A program made the translations under genes and the position numbers. From positions 1-64,000 of the forward strand of contig JAZOCE010000017.1 in the NCBI GenBank assembly GCA_045596365.1: a stretch of 64,000 nt of DNA, read 5' to 3'. Positions 1 through 8,565 of this stretch are shown here, piece after piece. This stretch comes from RGIG4079 sp045596365. Lineage in GTDB: Bacteria; Bacteroidota; Bacteroidia; Bacteroidales; Muribaculaceae. Position 1 is the first letter of the stretch, and each line of letters begins with the position of its first letter. Under the pieces are notes generated by a model that saw only the letters and a program-made list of their open reading frames with translations, was not told the DNA's origin and did no database searches.

Positions 1-1401
1 ATTCTCGCAGTACCTTTAATGGTATTTGGGTTTTTATTCTCCAATTCTAAGAAAAACAATAGACAAAACATTGGCGAACTCATCGTTGGTTTCTGCCTTC
101 TTTTCCTTGGGCTTTCTTTCATGAAAGAATCTGTTCCTGACCTTAGACAGACGCCTGAAATATTAGAATTTGTAACAACATGGTCTTCTCATGGTTTTTG
201 CTCTGTATTATTATTCCTCGCATTCGGAACTATACTTACTCTCATCCTTCAATCATCATCTGCTACAATGGCAATAACACTCATAATGCTCAGCATGGGT
301 TGGGTCCCATTCCCTATGGCTTGTGCAATGGTGCTTGGTGAAAATATTGGCACAACAATCACTGCCAATATTGCAGCCTCTGTTGGAAACACTCAAGCTA
401 AACGAGCAGCCATGTCTCACACCATATTCAACGTGTTCGGTGTAATATGGGTTCTAATTTTATTTAACCCATTTTTATCGGTCATTGGATTAATTATAGA
501 AAATCTATTTGGTTTGCCAAATCCTGCAAAAGAAGGATTTATTGTTACTGATTCTTCTTCATCAACTGGAGTAGCGGCATTGTATGGACTCTCAATGTTA
601 CACACGTTATTTAATGTCTCCAACACAATAATATTGGTGTGGTTTACGGATTGGATAGCAAAAGCGGTAAGTTGGATTATAAAGACCCCTAAAAACCAAG
701 AAAAAGAAACATTTAGACTAAAATATATTTCTGCAGGTCCTCTTGCCACTCCTGAACTTGCAACAGAACAAGCGTTCAACGAGATAATACACTTTGCACA
801 AATCTCGAAAAAAGGGCTTTTATATGCTAAAGATGCAATTCATGAAACAAACACAGACAAATTTGAAGAGCTACGCCAAAAGCTTGTAAAATATGAAGAA
901 ATCTCTGACCGCATTGAATATGAAATAGCGGCATTCCTTAATGCTGTATCTTCTACCGACATCAGCGAAGAAACATCTATCAGGATCAAGGCGATGTACA
1001 AAATCATTGGCGAACTTGAATCATTGGGTGATTCAGGCGAAGCTATCAGCCGTATTCTTTCTCGAAGAAACATTCACAAAAAGACATTCGACCAAGATAC
1101 GCTCAAAAAACTTGACGACATGATAACTGCCGTAGATAATGCCTACGACACTATGATTGCCAACCTCACTGCTGCTCACAAAGGCACTCTCCACGAAATT
1201 ACAAATGCCTACAATGCAGAAGACCGCATCAATAGTCTTAGAAATTATCTTCGCGATTCAGAGATTGAAGATATAGAAGACAATATCAAGAACTACCAAA
1301 CAAGCGTTTATTATATGGATATAGTAAACCAACTTGAACGCATGGGCGACTTTATTATTAACATTTCTCAAGACCTCGAACGCTCATTCATTCAACGATA
1401 A
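1..1401 (+). CDS. Na+/phosphate cotransporter with PhoU-like C-terminal domain (5' truncated)
   Basis: Inner-membrane sodium-dependent phosphate importer of the NptA / NaPi-II family. The frame is open to base 1, so the gene starts left of the window. The first visible ATG (19) is probably internal, and at least about 100 N-terminal residues are missing. Counting from that ATG, a QSSSA sodium/phosphate-binding motif lies at about residue 78, followed by GENIGTT, the signature of the family's repeat. Several hydrophobic segments run to about residue 220. From about 240 to the end the protein is helical and charged, resembling the PhoU-like domain often fused to these transporters. It sits just upstream of a separate pst phosphate operon, from which a strong terminator divides it. 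The PhoU-like tail is notable because no free phoU gene follows pstB. Family assignment is confident; substrate specificity is inferred. Confidence 0.88.
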   Translation: MLAVPLMVFGFLFSNSKKNNRQNIGELIVGFCLLFLGLSFMKESVPDLRQTPEILEFVTTWSSHGFCSVLLFLAFGTILTLILQSSSATMAITLIMLSMGWVPFPMACAMVLGENIGTTITANIAASVGNTQAKRAAMSHTIFNVFGVIWVLILFNPFLSVIGLIIENLFGLPNPAKEGFIVTDSSSSTGVAALYGLSMLHTLFNVSNTIILVWFTDWIAKAVSWIIKTPKNQEKETFRLKYISAGPLATPELATEQAFNEIIHFAQISKKGLLYAKDAIHETNTDKFEELRQKLVKYEEISDRIEYEIAAFLNAVSSTDISEETSIRIKAMYKIIGELESLGDSGEAISRILSRRNIHKKTFDQDTLKKLDDMITAVDNAYDTMIANLTAAHKGTLHEITNAYNAEDRINSLRNYLRDSEIEDIEDNIKNYQTSVYYMDIVNQLERMGDFIINISQDLERSFIQR

Positions 1402-1414
1402 TCCTAACTTATTT

Positions 1415-1460
1415 ATAAAAGTAAAACCCGCGGAATGAATTCCGCGGGTTTTACTTTTAT
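1415..1460 (+). terminator. Rho-independent terminator, 21-bp perfect stem
   Basis: Arms 1415-1435 and 1440-1460 are perfect reverse complements around a 4-base loop. The core is CCCGCGGA/TCCGCGGG, flanked by A-rich and T-rich sequence. It lies 14 bases after the Na/Pi cotransporter stop and isolates it from the pst operon. Confidence 0.9.
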
Positions 1461-1611
1461 AATCAATTTCTTTAAATTGACTATAAACTTCAGATGAAGC
1501 AGTTTTTTGTACTAAAGCACTAACTATCAGAATATATCATTTATGTTCAACTACTGATATAATTTAACCAAAAGGTATTTTTTTTGAAACATTCTTGAAA
1601 TGTTTTCAATG

Positions 1612-1619
1612 TACTTTTG
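1612..1619 (+). promoter_or_regulatory. Bacteroidota -7 box for porin-pst operon
   Basis: TACTTTTG matches TAnnTTTG and lies 24 bases before the porin ATG. I see no TTTG at the standard 19-21 base spacing upstream, which may mean that an activator is needed. I could not recognise a Pho box. Confidence 0.5.
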
Positions 1620-1643
1620 CATTGTAAATTTAAAACAAATAAA

Positions 1644-2624
1644 ATGAAACGGGAATTAATTATGGCAGGTCTATTAACCTGCATTGGCATTACTGCTAAT
1701 GCGCAGGATACCAAAACAAATGAGCTAAAAGGCAAAGCAATTGTTCAAGTATTTGGAAACTTCCACTCCGGATTTGGCACTAAAAATGACGATCGTGGTT
1801 TTGAGTTAGATCGCAGTTACTTAGGATATGAATATAAACTCGGAAATGGGCTCTCAGTAAAAGGAGTAATGGACATAGGCAAATCAAGTGATGTTTCTGA
1901 CTATCAACGCATAGCCTACATTAAAAATGCAATGGTTAGCTGGAAAAAAGGAAATATGACTTTAAATGGAGGTCTTATTTCTACCACACAATTCAACTTT
2001 CAAGAGAAGTTCTGGGGATACCGCTACATAATGAAATCTTTTCAGGATGAATATAAATTCGGTAGCAGTGCCGATTTAGGGATCTCGGTAGCCTATAAAT
2101 TAGCAGATTGGATTTCGGCTGATGCGATTATCGTAAACGGTGAGGGTTACAAGAAAATTCAGAAGAATGATGGTCTTAACTATGGTTTGGGTATAACACT
2201 TACTCCTATTAAAAGCTTTCAAATCCGCTTATATGGAGGTCTGAATGAAAGCAGTGAAGAAGGCAAAAAAGATATCACTAATGTGGCAGCATTTATGGGC
2301 TATAAACACGAGATGTTCACAATCGGTGCAGAATATAACTATATGATGAACGCATCATATAATGAGAATGCTGATCTAAGCGGTTACTCTGTCTATGCCT
2401 CTGTAAATATGCAAAAAAATGTCTCTTTATATGCTCGATTCGACGATTTGTATTCTAAGAACGATTGGAACATCGCAAAAGATGAATCTACTGCAATTCT
2501 CGGTGCACAATTCAAACTCGGCAAGTATGTGAAGATTGCCCCCAATTTTAGGATGTCAATACCTAAGGCTAATAATGCGAAGAACAGCTATACAGCATAC
2601 TTAAACTGCTATTTTGGTTTCTAA
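1644..2624 (+). CDS. Outer-membrane porin, probable phosphate-selective type
   Basis: The product has 326 residues and begins with a signal peptide ending near ANAQ (about residues 1-21). The rest is a run of alternating amphipathic strands rich in Tyr, Gly and Asn, ending in an aromatic residue (GF), typical of an outer-membrane beta-barrel. The ATG at 1644 was chosen because an in-frame codon at 1617 overlaps the -7 box. pstS follows after 24 bases, so the two are probably cotranscribed. That suggests the barrel admits phosphate to the periplasm for PstS, in the manner of OprP/OprO. The barrel fold and export are well supported; phosphate selectivity is inferred from position only. Confidence 0.75.
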   Translation: MKRELIMAGLLTCIGITANAQDTKTNELKGKAIVQVFGNFHSGFGTKNDDRGFELDRSYLGYEYKLGNGLSVKGVMDIGKSSDVSDYQRIAYIKNAMVSWKKGNMTLNGGLISTTQFNFQEKFWGYRYIMKSFQDEYKFGSSADLGISVAYKLADWISADAIIVNGEGYKKIQKNDGLNYGLGITLTPIKSFQIRLYGGLNESSEEGKKDITNVAAFMGYKHEMFTIGAEYNYMMNASYNENADLSGYSVYASVNMQKNVSLYARFDDLYSKNDWNIAKDESTAILGAQFKLGKYVKIAPNFRMSIPKANNAKNSYTAYLNCYFGF

Positions 2625-2648
2625 TAAACATTTAATAATTCGTATAAT

Positions 2649-3710
2649 ATGAAAAAGATTTTCTCGTCAATTATGACATTGACACTTGCCATTGCTATGG
2701 CATCATGTAGTGGTAACGCAACAAATGATGGACGTAAAGCTCAAGAACTTTCAGGAGCAGGAGCAACATTTCCTCTACCCTTTTATAATGTTGTATTTGA
2801 AAAATTTGCACAAATAAATGGTGATGCAGTAGCATATGGAGGTATTGGCTCAGGAGGTGGAGTAAGGAACTTGCGTGATAAAATTGTGGATTTTGCCGGT
2901 AGTGATGCGTTCCTATCTGACAAAGAAATTACAGAAATGGATCCTGTTATTCACATTCCTACTTGCATGGGAGCAGTCGTTTTGGCATATAATCTTGACA
3001 ACATAAGCGATCTTAAACTTTCAGGTGATGTTATTGCTGATATTTTTGCAGGAGAGATTAAAATGTGGAATGACGCTCGTATTGCTACATTAAATCCAAA
3101 TGTAAATCTTCCAAATGAGGCAATAATTCCTGTGTTTCGTTCTGATGGCTCCGGTACAACATTTGTATTCACTGATTATCTATCAAAAGTAAATCAATCA
3201 TGGAAATCAAAATATGGCACAGGTAAATCAGTAAACTTCCCTTCCGGACAAGCAGCCAAAGGAAATCCCGGAGTTGCAAGTGTTATTAAACAAACTAAAA
3301 ATTCTATTGGTTACGTTGGTTCAGAATATGCTTTCGCACAAAAAATTCCATACGCACAAATTCAGAACGCAAAAGGAGAATTCGTATCTCCATCCTCTAT
3401 GACTATTTCGGCTGCAGCATCAGGAGAAATCCCTGCCGACACACGCTGTTCTATCACAAATTCAGATGCAGATGGAGCATATCCAATTTCAACTTTCACA
3501 TGGATGATTATTTACAAAGAACAAAACTATTCAGGTCGTAGCCGTGAACAAGCAATCTCTACACTCGATTTGTTGAAATACATTCTATCAAACGAAGCTC
3601 AAAGCATTACATCTGAAGTTCACTATGCTCCACTACCTACCAAAGCAAAAGAGCTAAGTTTGAAAAATCTGGAAACCATTACTTATAATGGTGTAGCATT
3701 ATTACAATAA
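2649..3710 (+). CDS. pstS: Phosphate ABC transporter substrate-binding lipoprotein PstS
   Basis: Periplasmic phosphate-binding component of the high-affinity Pst system. The lipoprotein signal peptide ends in AMASC, with Cys20 as the acylated residue, so the protein is membrane-tethered rather than free. The early motif SGAGATFPLPFY and the later segments RSDGSGTT and SAAASGEIPADTR are typical of PstS and line the phosphate pocket. At 353 residues it has the usual length. It is the second gene of an apparent porin-pstS-pstC-pstA-pstB operon with gaps of 24, 9 and 2 bases and then an overlap. Regulation by phosphate limitation is expected for the family, but no operator is visible. Confidence 0.96.
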   Translation: MKKIFSSIMTLTLAIAMASCSGNATNDGRKAQELSGAGATFPLPFYNVVFEKFAQINGDAVAYGGIGSGGGVRNLRDKIVDFAGSDAFLSDKEITEMDPVIHIPTCMGAVVLAYNLDNISDLKLSGDVIADIFAGEIKMWNDARIATLNPNVNLPNEAIIPVFRSDGSGTTFVFTDYLSKVNQSWKSKYGTGKSVNFPSGQAAKGNPGVASVIKQTKNSIGYVGSEYAFAQKIPYAQIQNAKGEFVSPSSMTISAAASGEIPADTRCSITNSDADGAYPISTFTWMIIYKEQNYSGRSREQAISTLDLLKYILSNEAQSITSEVHYAPLPTKAKELSLKNLETITYNGVALLQ

Positions 3711-3719
3711 GCAGAATTT

Positions 3720-4577
3720 ATGAACGATAAATTATATCGAATAATATTATTTATTACTGCATTAATTATGCCAATAGTGTGTGGGGGCGTTGTTTACGCC
3801 CTCGTCACTGACGCATATGATGCTTTCGAACATTTCGGATTTTTAAAATTTCTCACATCTTCAGAGTGGAGTTACACCGAGGGGAATGAGCAATATGGAG
3901 CTTTGCCATTCATCACAGTTACGCTAATGACCTCTTTGTTGGCTCTTATTTTTTGTATTCCATTCTCTTTGCCTGTAGCCTTATTTGTTGGAGAGTATTT
4001 CAAGGGAACAAAAGTGGCATCTGTACTGAGTACCGTAACAGACTTGTTGGCAGGTATTCCCTCTATTATTTATGGACTGTGGGGATTTTACACTCTACGT
4101 CCCATCATTATGGCACTCAATATCTCTCCTCAAGGCTCAGGAGTGCTTACTGCATCACTTGTATTGGCTATCATGATTGTACCTTATGCTGCATCACTCA
4201 GTGCCGAATTTATCAAAATGGTGCCAAACGACCTCAAAGAGGGAGCATATAGTCTCGGAGCGACTCGTTCCGAAGTTGTGAAAAAAGTAATATTCCCTGT
4301 TGCCGGGTCAGGTATATTCTCCTCTTATGTGTTAGCAATAGGTCGAGCTTTAGGTGAAACTATGACCGTAACAATGCTAATTGGGAATACCAATAATATC
4401 CCTATTTCAATTACCTCTACAGGTAACTCGATGGCATCAATTATTGCCAATCAATTTGGTGAAGCAGATGACCTGCGCCTTTCTTCTTTGATTGCCATAG
4501 GATTGATACTATTCCTTATTACTGCTCTTATCAACATGATTGGTAAAATAATGATTAAACGCGCAAGAATAGCTTAA
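3720..4577 (+). CDS. pstC: Phosphate ABC transporter permease PstC
   Basis: Inner-membrane permease subunit of 285 residues with about six transmembrane helices. The EAA-type cytoplasmic loop that docks on PstB is visible as EGAYSLGATRSEVVKKVIFP. The following segment AIGRALGETMTVTML is a strong PstC/PstA family signature. It starts 9 bases after the pstS stop and 2 bases separate it from pstA, so the three genes are tightly coupled. Its place before the second permease and its sequence both fit PstC. Confidence 0.95.
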   Translation: MNDKLYRIILFITALIMPIVCGGVVYALVTDAYDAFEHFGFLKFLTSSEWSYTEGNEQYGALPFITVTLMTSLLALIFCIPFSLPVALFVGEYFKGTKVASVLSTVTDLLAGIPSIIYGLWGFYTLRPIIMALNISPQGSGVLTASLVLAIMIVPYAASLSAEFIKMVPNDLKEGAYSLGATRSEVVKKVIFPVAGSGIFSSYVLAIGRALGETMTVTMLIGNTNNIPISITSTGNSMASIIANQFGEADDLRLSSLIAIGLILFLITALINMIGKIMIKRARIA

Positions 4578-4579
4578 TT

Positions 4580-5446
4580 ATGTATATATTAAAAATTAAA
4601 CATCGTTTGGTAAAAGATAAGTTGATGCTTTGGAGCATTTGCTTGTTAGCCGCACTTACTGCCGTTCCGTTACTTGCAATTTTGGGAGAAGTATTATTGC
4701 GAGGTTATGATCAGCTCTCTTGGACGTTCTTTACAGAGCCAACACCTACTGCATATAGAGCAATGAAGGCTATAGATGCCGGAGAACCCATACCGGGAGG
4801 TATCGCCAATGGTATTGTCGGCACAATGATTATGCTCGGAATGGCTATTGTCGTGGCAGTCCCATTAGGCATCCTATGTGGAACATTTTTAGCTGAAAAT
4901 AGCAAAAAACGTTTTGCTCAAATTGTAAGTTATTTAACCGACCTTCTGCAAGGAACTCCATCAGTAATAATCGGTATTATTACCTATATATGGGTGGTTG
5001 TTCCAATGAAGGGATATTCGGCTATCGCGGGTAGCGTAGCACTCTGTATTATAATGCTTCCGCTAATCATTCGCTCAACCGAGGAAACATTGAAGATTCT
5101 TCCCTCATCATTAAAGGAGGCAGGATTGGCTCTTGGTGGCAACAAAGCTCGAGTGATGTTAAAAGTTCAGTTACCTGCTGCATTCGGAGGTATCTTTACC
5201 GGCGTATTGCTTGCAATCTCACGTGTGATTGGCGAAACTGCACCTCTAATGTTTACTGCTCTTGGTTGCTCGCTTATGCGTTTTTCTATTGACAAACCAA
5301 TATCAGCAGTACCTCTGCTTATCTGGGAGTTCTTTAACGATCCTAACTTACAAGAGTTGATTTGGGGTGCGTCCCTCTTTCTTTTATTATTTGTCCTAAC
5401 ACTAAATCTTTCTTCTAAATATCTTGCAAAGAAATGGAATCAATAA
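4580..5446 (+). CDS. pstA: Phosphate ABC transporter permease PstA
   Basis: Second membrane subunit of the Pst importer, 288 residues, with about six hydrophobic segments. The coupling loop reads KEAGLALGGNKARVMLKVQLP and is followed by AISRVIGETAPLMFTALG, the conserved PstA segment. Its last 13 bases overlap the start of pstB, a common arrangement for translational coupling. Together with PstC it forms the channel through which phosphate from PstS passes. Confidence 0.95.
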   Translation: MYILKIKHRLVKDKLMLWSICLLAALTAVPLLAILGEVLLRGYDQLSWTFFTEPTPTAYRAMKAIDAGEPIPGGIANGIVGTMIMLGMAIVVAVPLGILCGTFLAENSKKRFAQIVSYLTDLLQGTPSVIIGIITYIWVVVPMKGYSAIAGSVALCIIMLPLIIRSTEETLKILPSSLKEAGLALGGNKARVMLKVQLPAAFGGIFTGVLLAISRVIGETAPLMFTALGCSLMRFSIDKPISAVPLLIWEFFNDPNLQELIWGASLFLLLFVLTLNLSSKYLAKKWNQ

Positions 5447-6201
5447 CACCGATACTCGAATTTAAAAAGACTTGCGTATCATATACCAAGCAAACAATGG
5501 CAGTGAAATATGTATCAGCAACCATAGAGAAGAATACAATCACTGCAATAATGGGCCCTTCAGGGTGTGGAAAATCCACATTACTACGTGCAGTTAATTT
5601 GATGCACAATCTCTATCCTAATATCCGCGTTGATGGCGAGATTTTACTCAATGGTGAAAATATCCTCTCGATGGAACCCATTGATGTTCGTCGTCGAATA
5701 GGAATGGTATTTCAACGTCCAGCACCATTTCCGATCATGAGTATTTTTGATAATGTTTTATCAGGATATGCTCTAAATGGTATTCGCTTATCTAAAGAGG
5801 AGAAGATGCAAACAGTAGAACGTTGTTTGAAAAGCGTTGCACTTTGGAACGAAGTAAAAGATGTATTAAATAAAAAAGGTACATTCCTTTCGGGTGGTCA
5901 GCAACAACGCTTGTGCATTGCCCGAGCCTTGGCAATGAAACCCGATATTTTATTGATGGACGAACCGACATCGGCACTTGATCCTATTGCGACAAAACAT
6001 ATCGAGGAGTTGCTATTGGACCTACAAAAAGAGGTTACAATCCTTATCGTAACACACAATATGGGGCAAGCAAAACGTATCTCCTCTAAATCGATGTTTA
6101 TGTATTTGGGGGAACTTGTTGAATACGGCGACACTGCGACAATGTTCTCTAACCCAACGGACGAACGCACCAAAGAATATTTAACAGGAAAAGTAGGATA
6201 A
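5434..6201 (+). CDS. pstB: Phosphate ABC transporter ATPase PstB
   Basis: Cytoplasmic ATPase of the Pst importer, 255 residues. Walker A GPSGCGKST, Q-loop VFQRPAPFP, signature LSGGQQQR and Walker B LLMDEPTSALD are all present, and the C-terminal region is of the PstB type. The start lies inside pstA. No phoU, phoB or phoR follows: the next gene is gdhA after about 200 bases with its own promoter. PhoU-like control could come from the cotransporter tail at the left edge or from elsewhere in the genome. No obvious terminator follows. Confidence 0.96.
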   Translation: MESITPILEFKKTCVSYTKQTMAVKYVSATIEKNTITAIMGPSGCGKSTLLRAVNLMHNLYPNIRVDGEILLNGENILSMEPIDVRRRIGMVFQRPAPFPIMSIFDNVLSGYALNGIRLSKEEKMQTVERCLKSVALWNEVKDVLNKKGTFLSGGQQQRLCIARALAMKPDILLMDEPTSALDPIATKHIEELLLDLQKEVTILIVTHNMGQAKRISSKSMFMYLGELVEYGDTATMFSNPTDERTKEYLTGKVG

Positions 6202-6340
6202 AATATTACAATCATAGTATTTCTTTACATTCTGATAGTATTTTCATCTACAGTTAGTCTATTTTAAGGTAAAGAGCTATCGTTTTTTAGTAAAACCCAA
6301 ATGAAAATTTGACTTTTTGCTATAAAACATATTAAATATA

Positions 6341-6371
6341 TTTGGTTTAATAAAAATGTTAGCTAAATTTG
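6341..6371 (+). promoter_or_regulatory. Bacteroidota-type promoter for gdhA
   Basis: TTTG at 6341-6344, then 19 bases, then TAAATTTG at 6364-6371. This is a full match to the sigma-ABfr consensus. The gdhA start codon is 37 bases downstream. Confidence 0.8.
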
Positions 6372-6408
6372 TAACGATAGAAAATCAATACCATTTAATT
6401 CATATACT

Positions 6409-7746
6409 ATGGATATTAATAATATCATGACTTCGCTTGAGGCGAAACACCCTGGAGAAAAAGAATATCTTCAGGCGGTGAGAGAAGTGTTGATGTCAGT
6501 TGAAGAAGTGTACAATCAACATCCTGAATTTGAGAAAGCTCGAATAATCGAACGTATGGTTGAGCCCGACAAAATTGTTACATTCCGTGTAACATGGATT
6601 GATGACAAAGGCGATGTACAAACCAATATCGGCTATCGTGTACAATTTAACAATGCCATAGGTCCATATAAAGGAGGTATCCGTTTCCATGCTTCGGTAA
6701 ACCTATCTATTTTAAAATTCCTCGGTTTTGAACAAACATTCAAAAATGCACTCACAACACTACCTATGGGTGGTGGAAAAGGTGGTTCTGATTTCTCTCC
6801 AAGAGGAAAAAGCGATCGCGAGATAATGCGTTTCTGTCAAGCATTTATGCTTGGTTTATGGAAACATCTCGGTCCTGACCGCGATGTTCCTGCCGGGGAT
6901 ATTGGCGTAGGTGGACGTGAAGTTGGATACATGTATGGTATGTATAAAAAACTTGTAGAGGAACACACGGGAACATTTACCGGCAAAGGGCTTGACTTTG
7001 GTGGCTCACGCATACGTCCCGAAGCAACAGGTTTTGGCGCTCTTTATTTTGTGTCAAATATGCTTGAAAAACGTGGAGACAGCCTAAAGGGCAAGACTGT
7101 TGCAATATCAGGTTTTGGTAATGTTGCATGGGGTGCTGCACTTAAAGCTACTGAATTAGGAGCTAAAGTAGTTACTATTTCAGGTCCAGACGGATATGTC
7201 TATGATCCTGACGGCATTAGTGGTGAAAAAATCGATTATATGCTTCAACTTCGTGCATCCGGAGATGACATTGTCGCTCCATATGTTGAAAAATATCCAA
7301 ATGCCACATTTTTTGAAGGTCGCAAACCATGGGAACAAAAAGTTAACATTGCTCTACCTTGTGCTACACAAAACGAACTCGACGGAGAAGATGCAAAACA
7401 ACTTGTTGCCAACAATACATTGTGCATTGCTGAAGTTTCAAACATGGGTTGTACTCCTGAAGCTATTGATACATTTATTGAAAACAAAGTGATGTATGCT
7501 CCAGGTAAAGCTGTTAATGCCGGTGGTGTTGCAACATCAGGTCTTGAAATGAGCCAAAATGCAATGCATCTCACATGGAGCGAGGAAGAAGTTGACCAAA
7601 AACTCCATGGCATCATGAAAGATATCCACACACAATGTGTTAAATATGGCACACAACCCGATGGTTACATCAACTACATGAAAGGAGCTAATATTGCAGG
7701 ATTTATGAAAGTTGCCAATGCTATGATGGGACAGGGTATCATTTAA
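6409..7746 (+). CDS. gdhA: NADP-type glutamate dehydrogenase
   Basis: Converts 2-oxoglutarate and ammonia to glutamate in the cytoplasm, a main route of ammonia assimilation in gut Bacteroidota. The 445-residue length is that of the hexameric bacterial enzyme. The substrate-site motif PMGGGKGGSDF, containing the catalytic-site lysines, is visible near residues 122-132. It is followed by GPDRDVPAGDIGVG and a Rossmann dinucleotide-binding segment SGFGNVAWGAA. It is a single-gene unit with its own consensus promoter and a hairpin terminator. The NADP preference is inferred from overall similarity to E. coli-type GdhA. Confidence 0.95.
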   Translation: MDINNIMTSLEAKHPGEKEYLQAVREVLMSVEEVYNQHPEFEKARIIERMVEPDKIVTFRVTWIDDKGDVQTNIGYRVQFNNAIGPYKGGIRFHASVNLSILKFLGFEQTFKNALTTLPMGGGKGGSDFSPRGKSDREIMRFCQAFMLGLWKHLGPDRDVPAGDIGVGGREVGYMYGMYKKLVEEHTGTFTGKGLDFGGSRIRPEATGFGALYFVSNMLEKRGDSLKGKTVAISGFGNVAWGAALKATELGAKVVTISGPDGYVYDPDGISGEKIDYMLQLRASGDDIVAPYVEKYPNATFFEGRKPWEQKVNIALPCATQNELDGEDAKQLVANNTLCIAEVSNMGCTPEAIDTFIENKVMYAPGKAVNAGGVATSGLEMSQNAMHLTWSEEEVDQKLHGIMKDIHTQCVKYGTQPDGYINYMKGANIAGFMKVANAMMGQGII

Positions 7747-7775
7747 ACCCAAGATAAGATTAAATAATAAAACAA

Positions 7776-7808
7776 TAAGCGTGAGCTCTGCAATAGAAAT
7801 CACGCTTA
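7776..7808. terminator. Bidirectional hairpin terminator between gdhA and PAP2 gene
   Basis: Arms 7776-7784 (TAAGCGTGA) and 7800-7808 pair over 9 bp. A T-run follows on the plus strand and a T-rich stretch on the minus strand. It lies between two convergent genes. Confidence 0.75.
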
Positions 7809-7829
7809 CTTTTTAATAACAATAATATT

Positions 7830-8543
7830 TTATATCCAAGCAATAACAGAATATATCAATATTGATATTGATATTGTACATCCCATGAATATCATTAAAT
7901 CAGAAAGGTGATAAGCTATTGATATTCCACCTACAGCAATATTTCCATGAGCTTTTTTGAAATGATAAGTCTGAGGAGTCGAAATCTTGCTCGCTACATA
8001 TTTAGATAAGAAATAAACTCCAACAGCAATCATACTTCCTATTATCGCTCCAATTATTAAATCACCGGGATAATGTACACCTAAATACAAACGTGAATAT
8101 GAATTCAATAACGCCCACACATAAATAAATATCGTAAATCTTCTTGCCGAAAACAATAATGACAAGAAGGTCGCAAGGGCAAACGAGTTTGCGGCATGGC
8201 AAGAAGGGAAACCATAGGAACCCCCTCTGTAACCATCTACAATGTGAACTTCTGATGATATTGGATTTAACAAATTTGATGGACGCAGACGCTCAACAAG
8301 AGGGCGTATGTGCGAAGCACATATATGATCAGCAAGCCCAACTGTTAATACAGTTCCTACAACAAATATAGTTGCCACTTTCCACCCATATCGACGATAT
8401 AGTATAAACAATATAACGGCATACATTGGTCCCCAAATCAATTTACCGGTAAATGCCTTCATGAAATAATCAAATAAAGGCATATGCAAATTGTTTAAGA
8501 ATAAAAATATATTTGTATCTAATTCAATTAAAAAATCCAACAT
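7830..8543 (-). CDS. PAP2-family membrane phosphatase
   Basis: Integral membrane lipid-phosphate or undecaprenyl-pyrophosphate phosphatase of 237 residues with about six hydrophobic segments. The three PAP2 motifs are visible. Motif 1 reads RPLVERLRP, with Arg in place of the usual first Lys of KX6RP. Motif 2 is PSCHA, with Cys for the usual Gly but the catalytic His kept. Motif 3 is SRLYLGVHYPGD, a perfect SRX5HX3D. It starts 22 bases after the LTA-synthase-like sulfatase gene, so the two are likely an operon. The partner may release a phospholipid by-product that this enzyme dephosphorylates; that link is inferred. Confidence 0.87.
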   Translation of the reverse strand: MLDFLIELDTNIFLFLNNLHMPLFDYFMKAFTGKLIWGPMYAVILFILYRRYGWKVATIFVVGTVLTVGLADHICASHIRPLVERLRPSNLLNPISSEVHIVDGYRGGSYGFPSCHAANSFALATFLSLLFSARRFTIFIYVWALLNSYSRLYLGVHYPGDLIIGAIIGSMIAVGVYFLSKYVASKISTPQTYHFKKAHGNIAVGGISIAYHLSDLMIFMGCTISISILIYSVIAWI

Positions 8544-8565
8544 GTTCTATCGCATTTTTATGTTG

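Noticed and set aside
7245..7803. Two minus-strand frames of 135 and 88 codons over gdhA
   Set aside because: They are mirror frames of a highly conserved enzyme, with no independent evidence.
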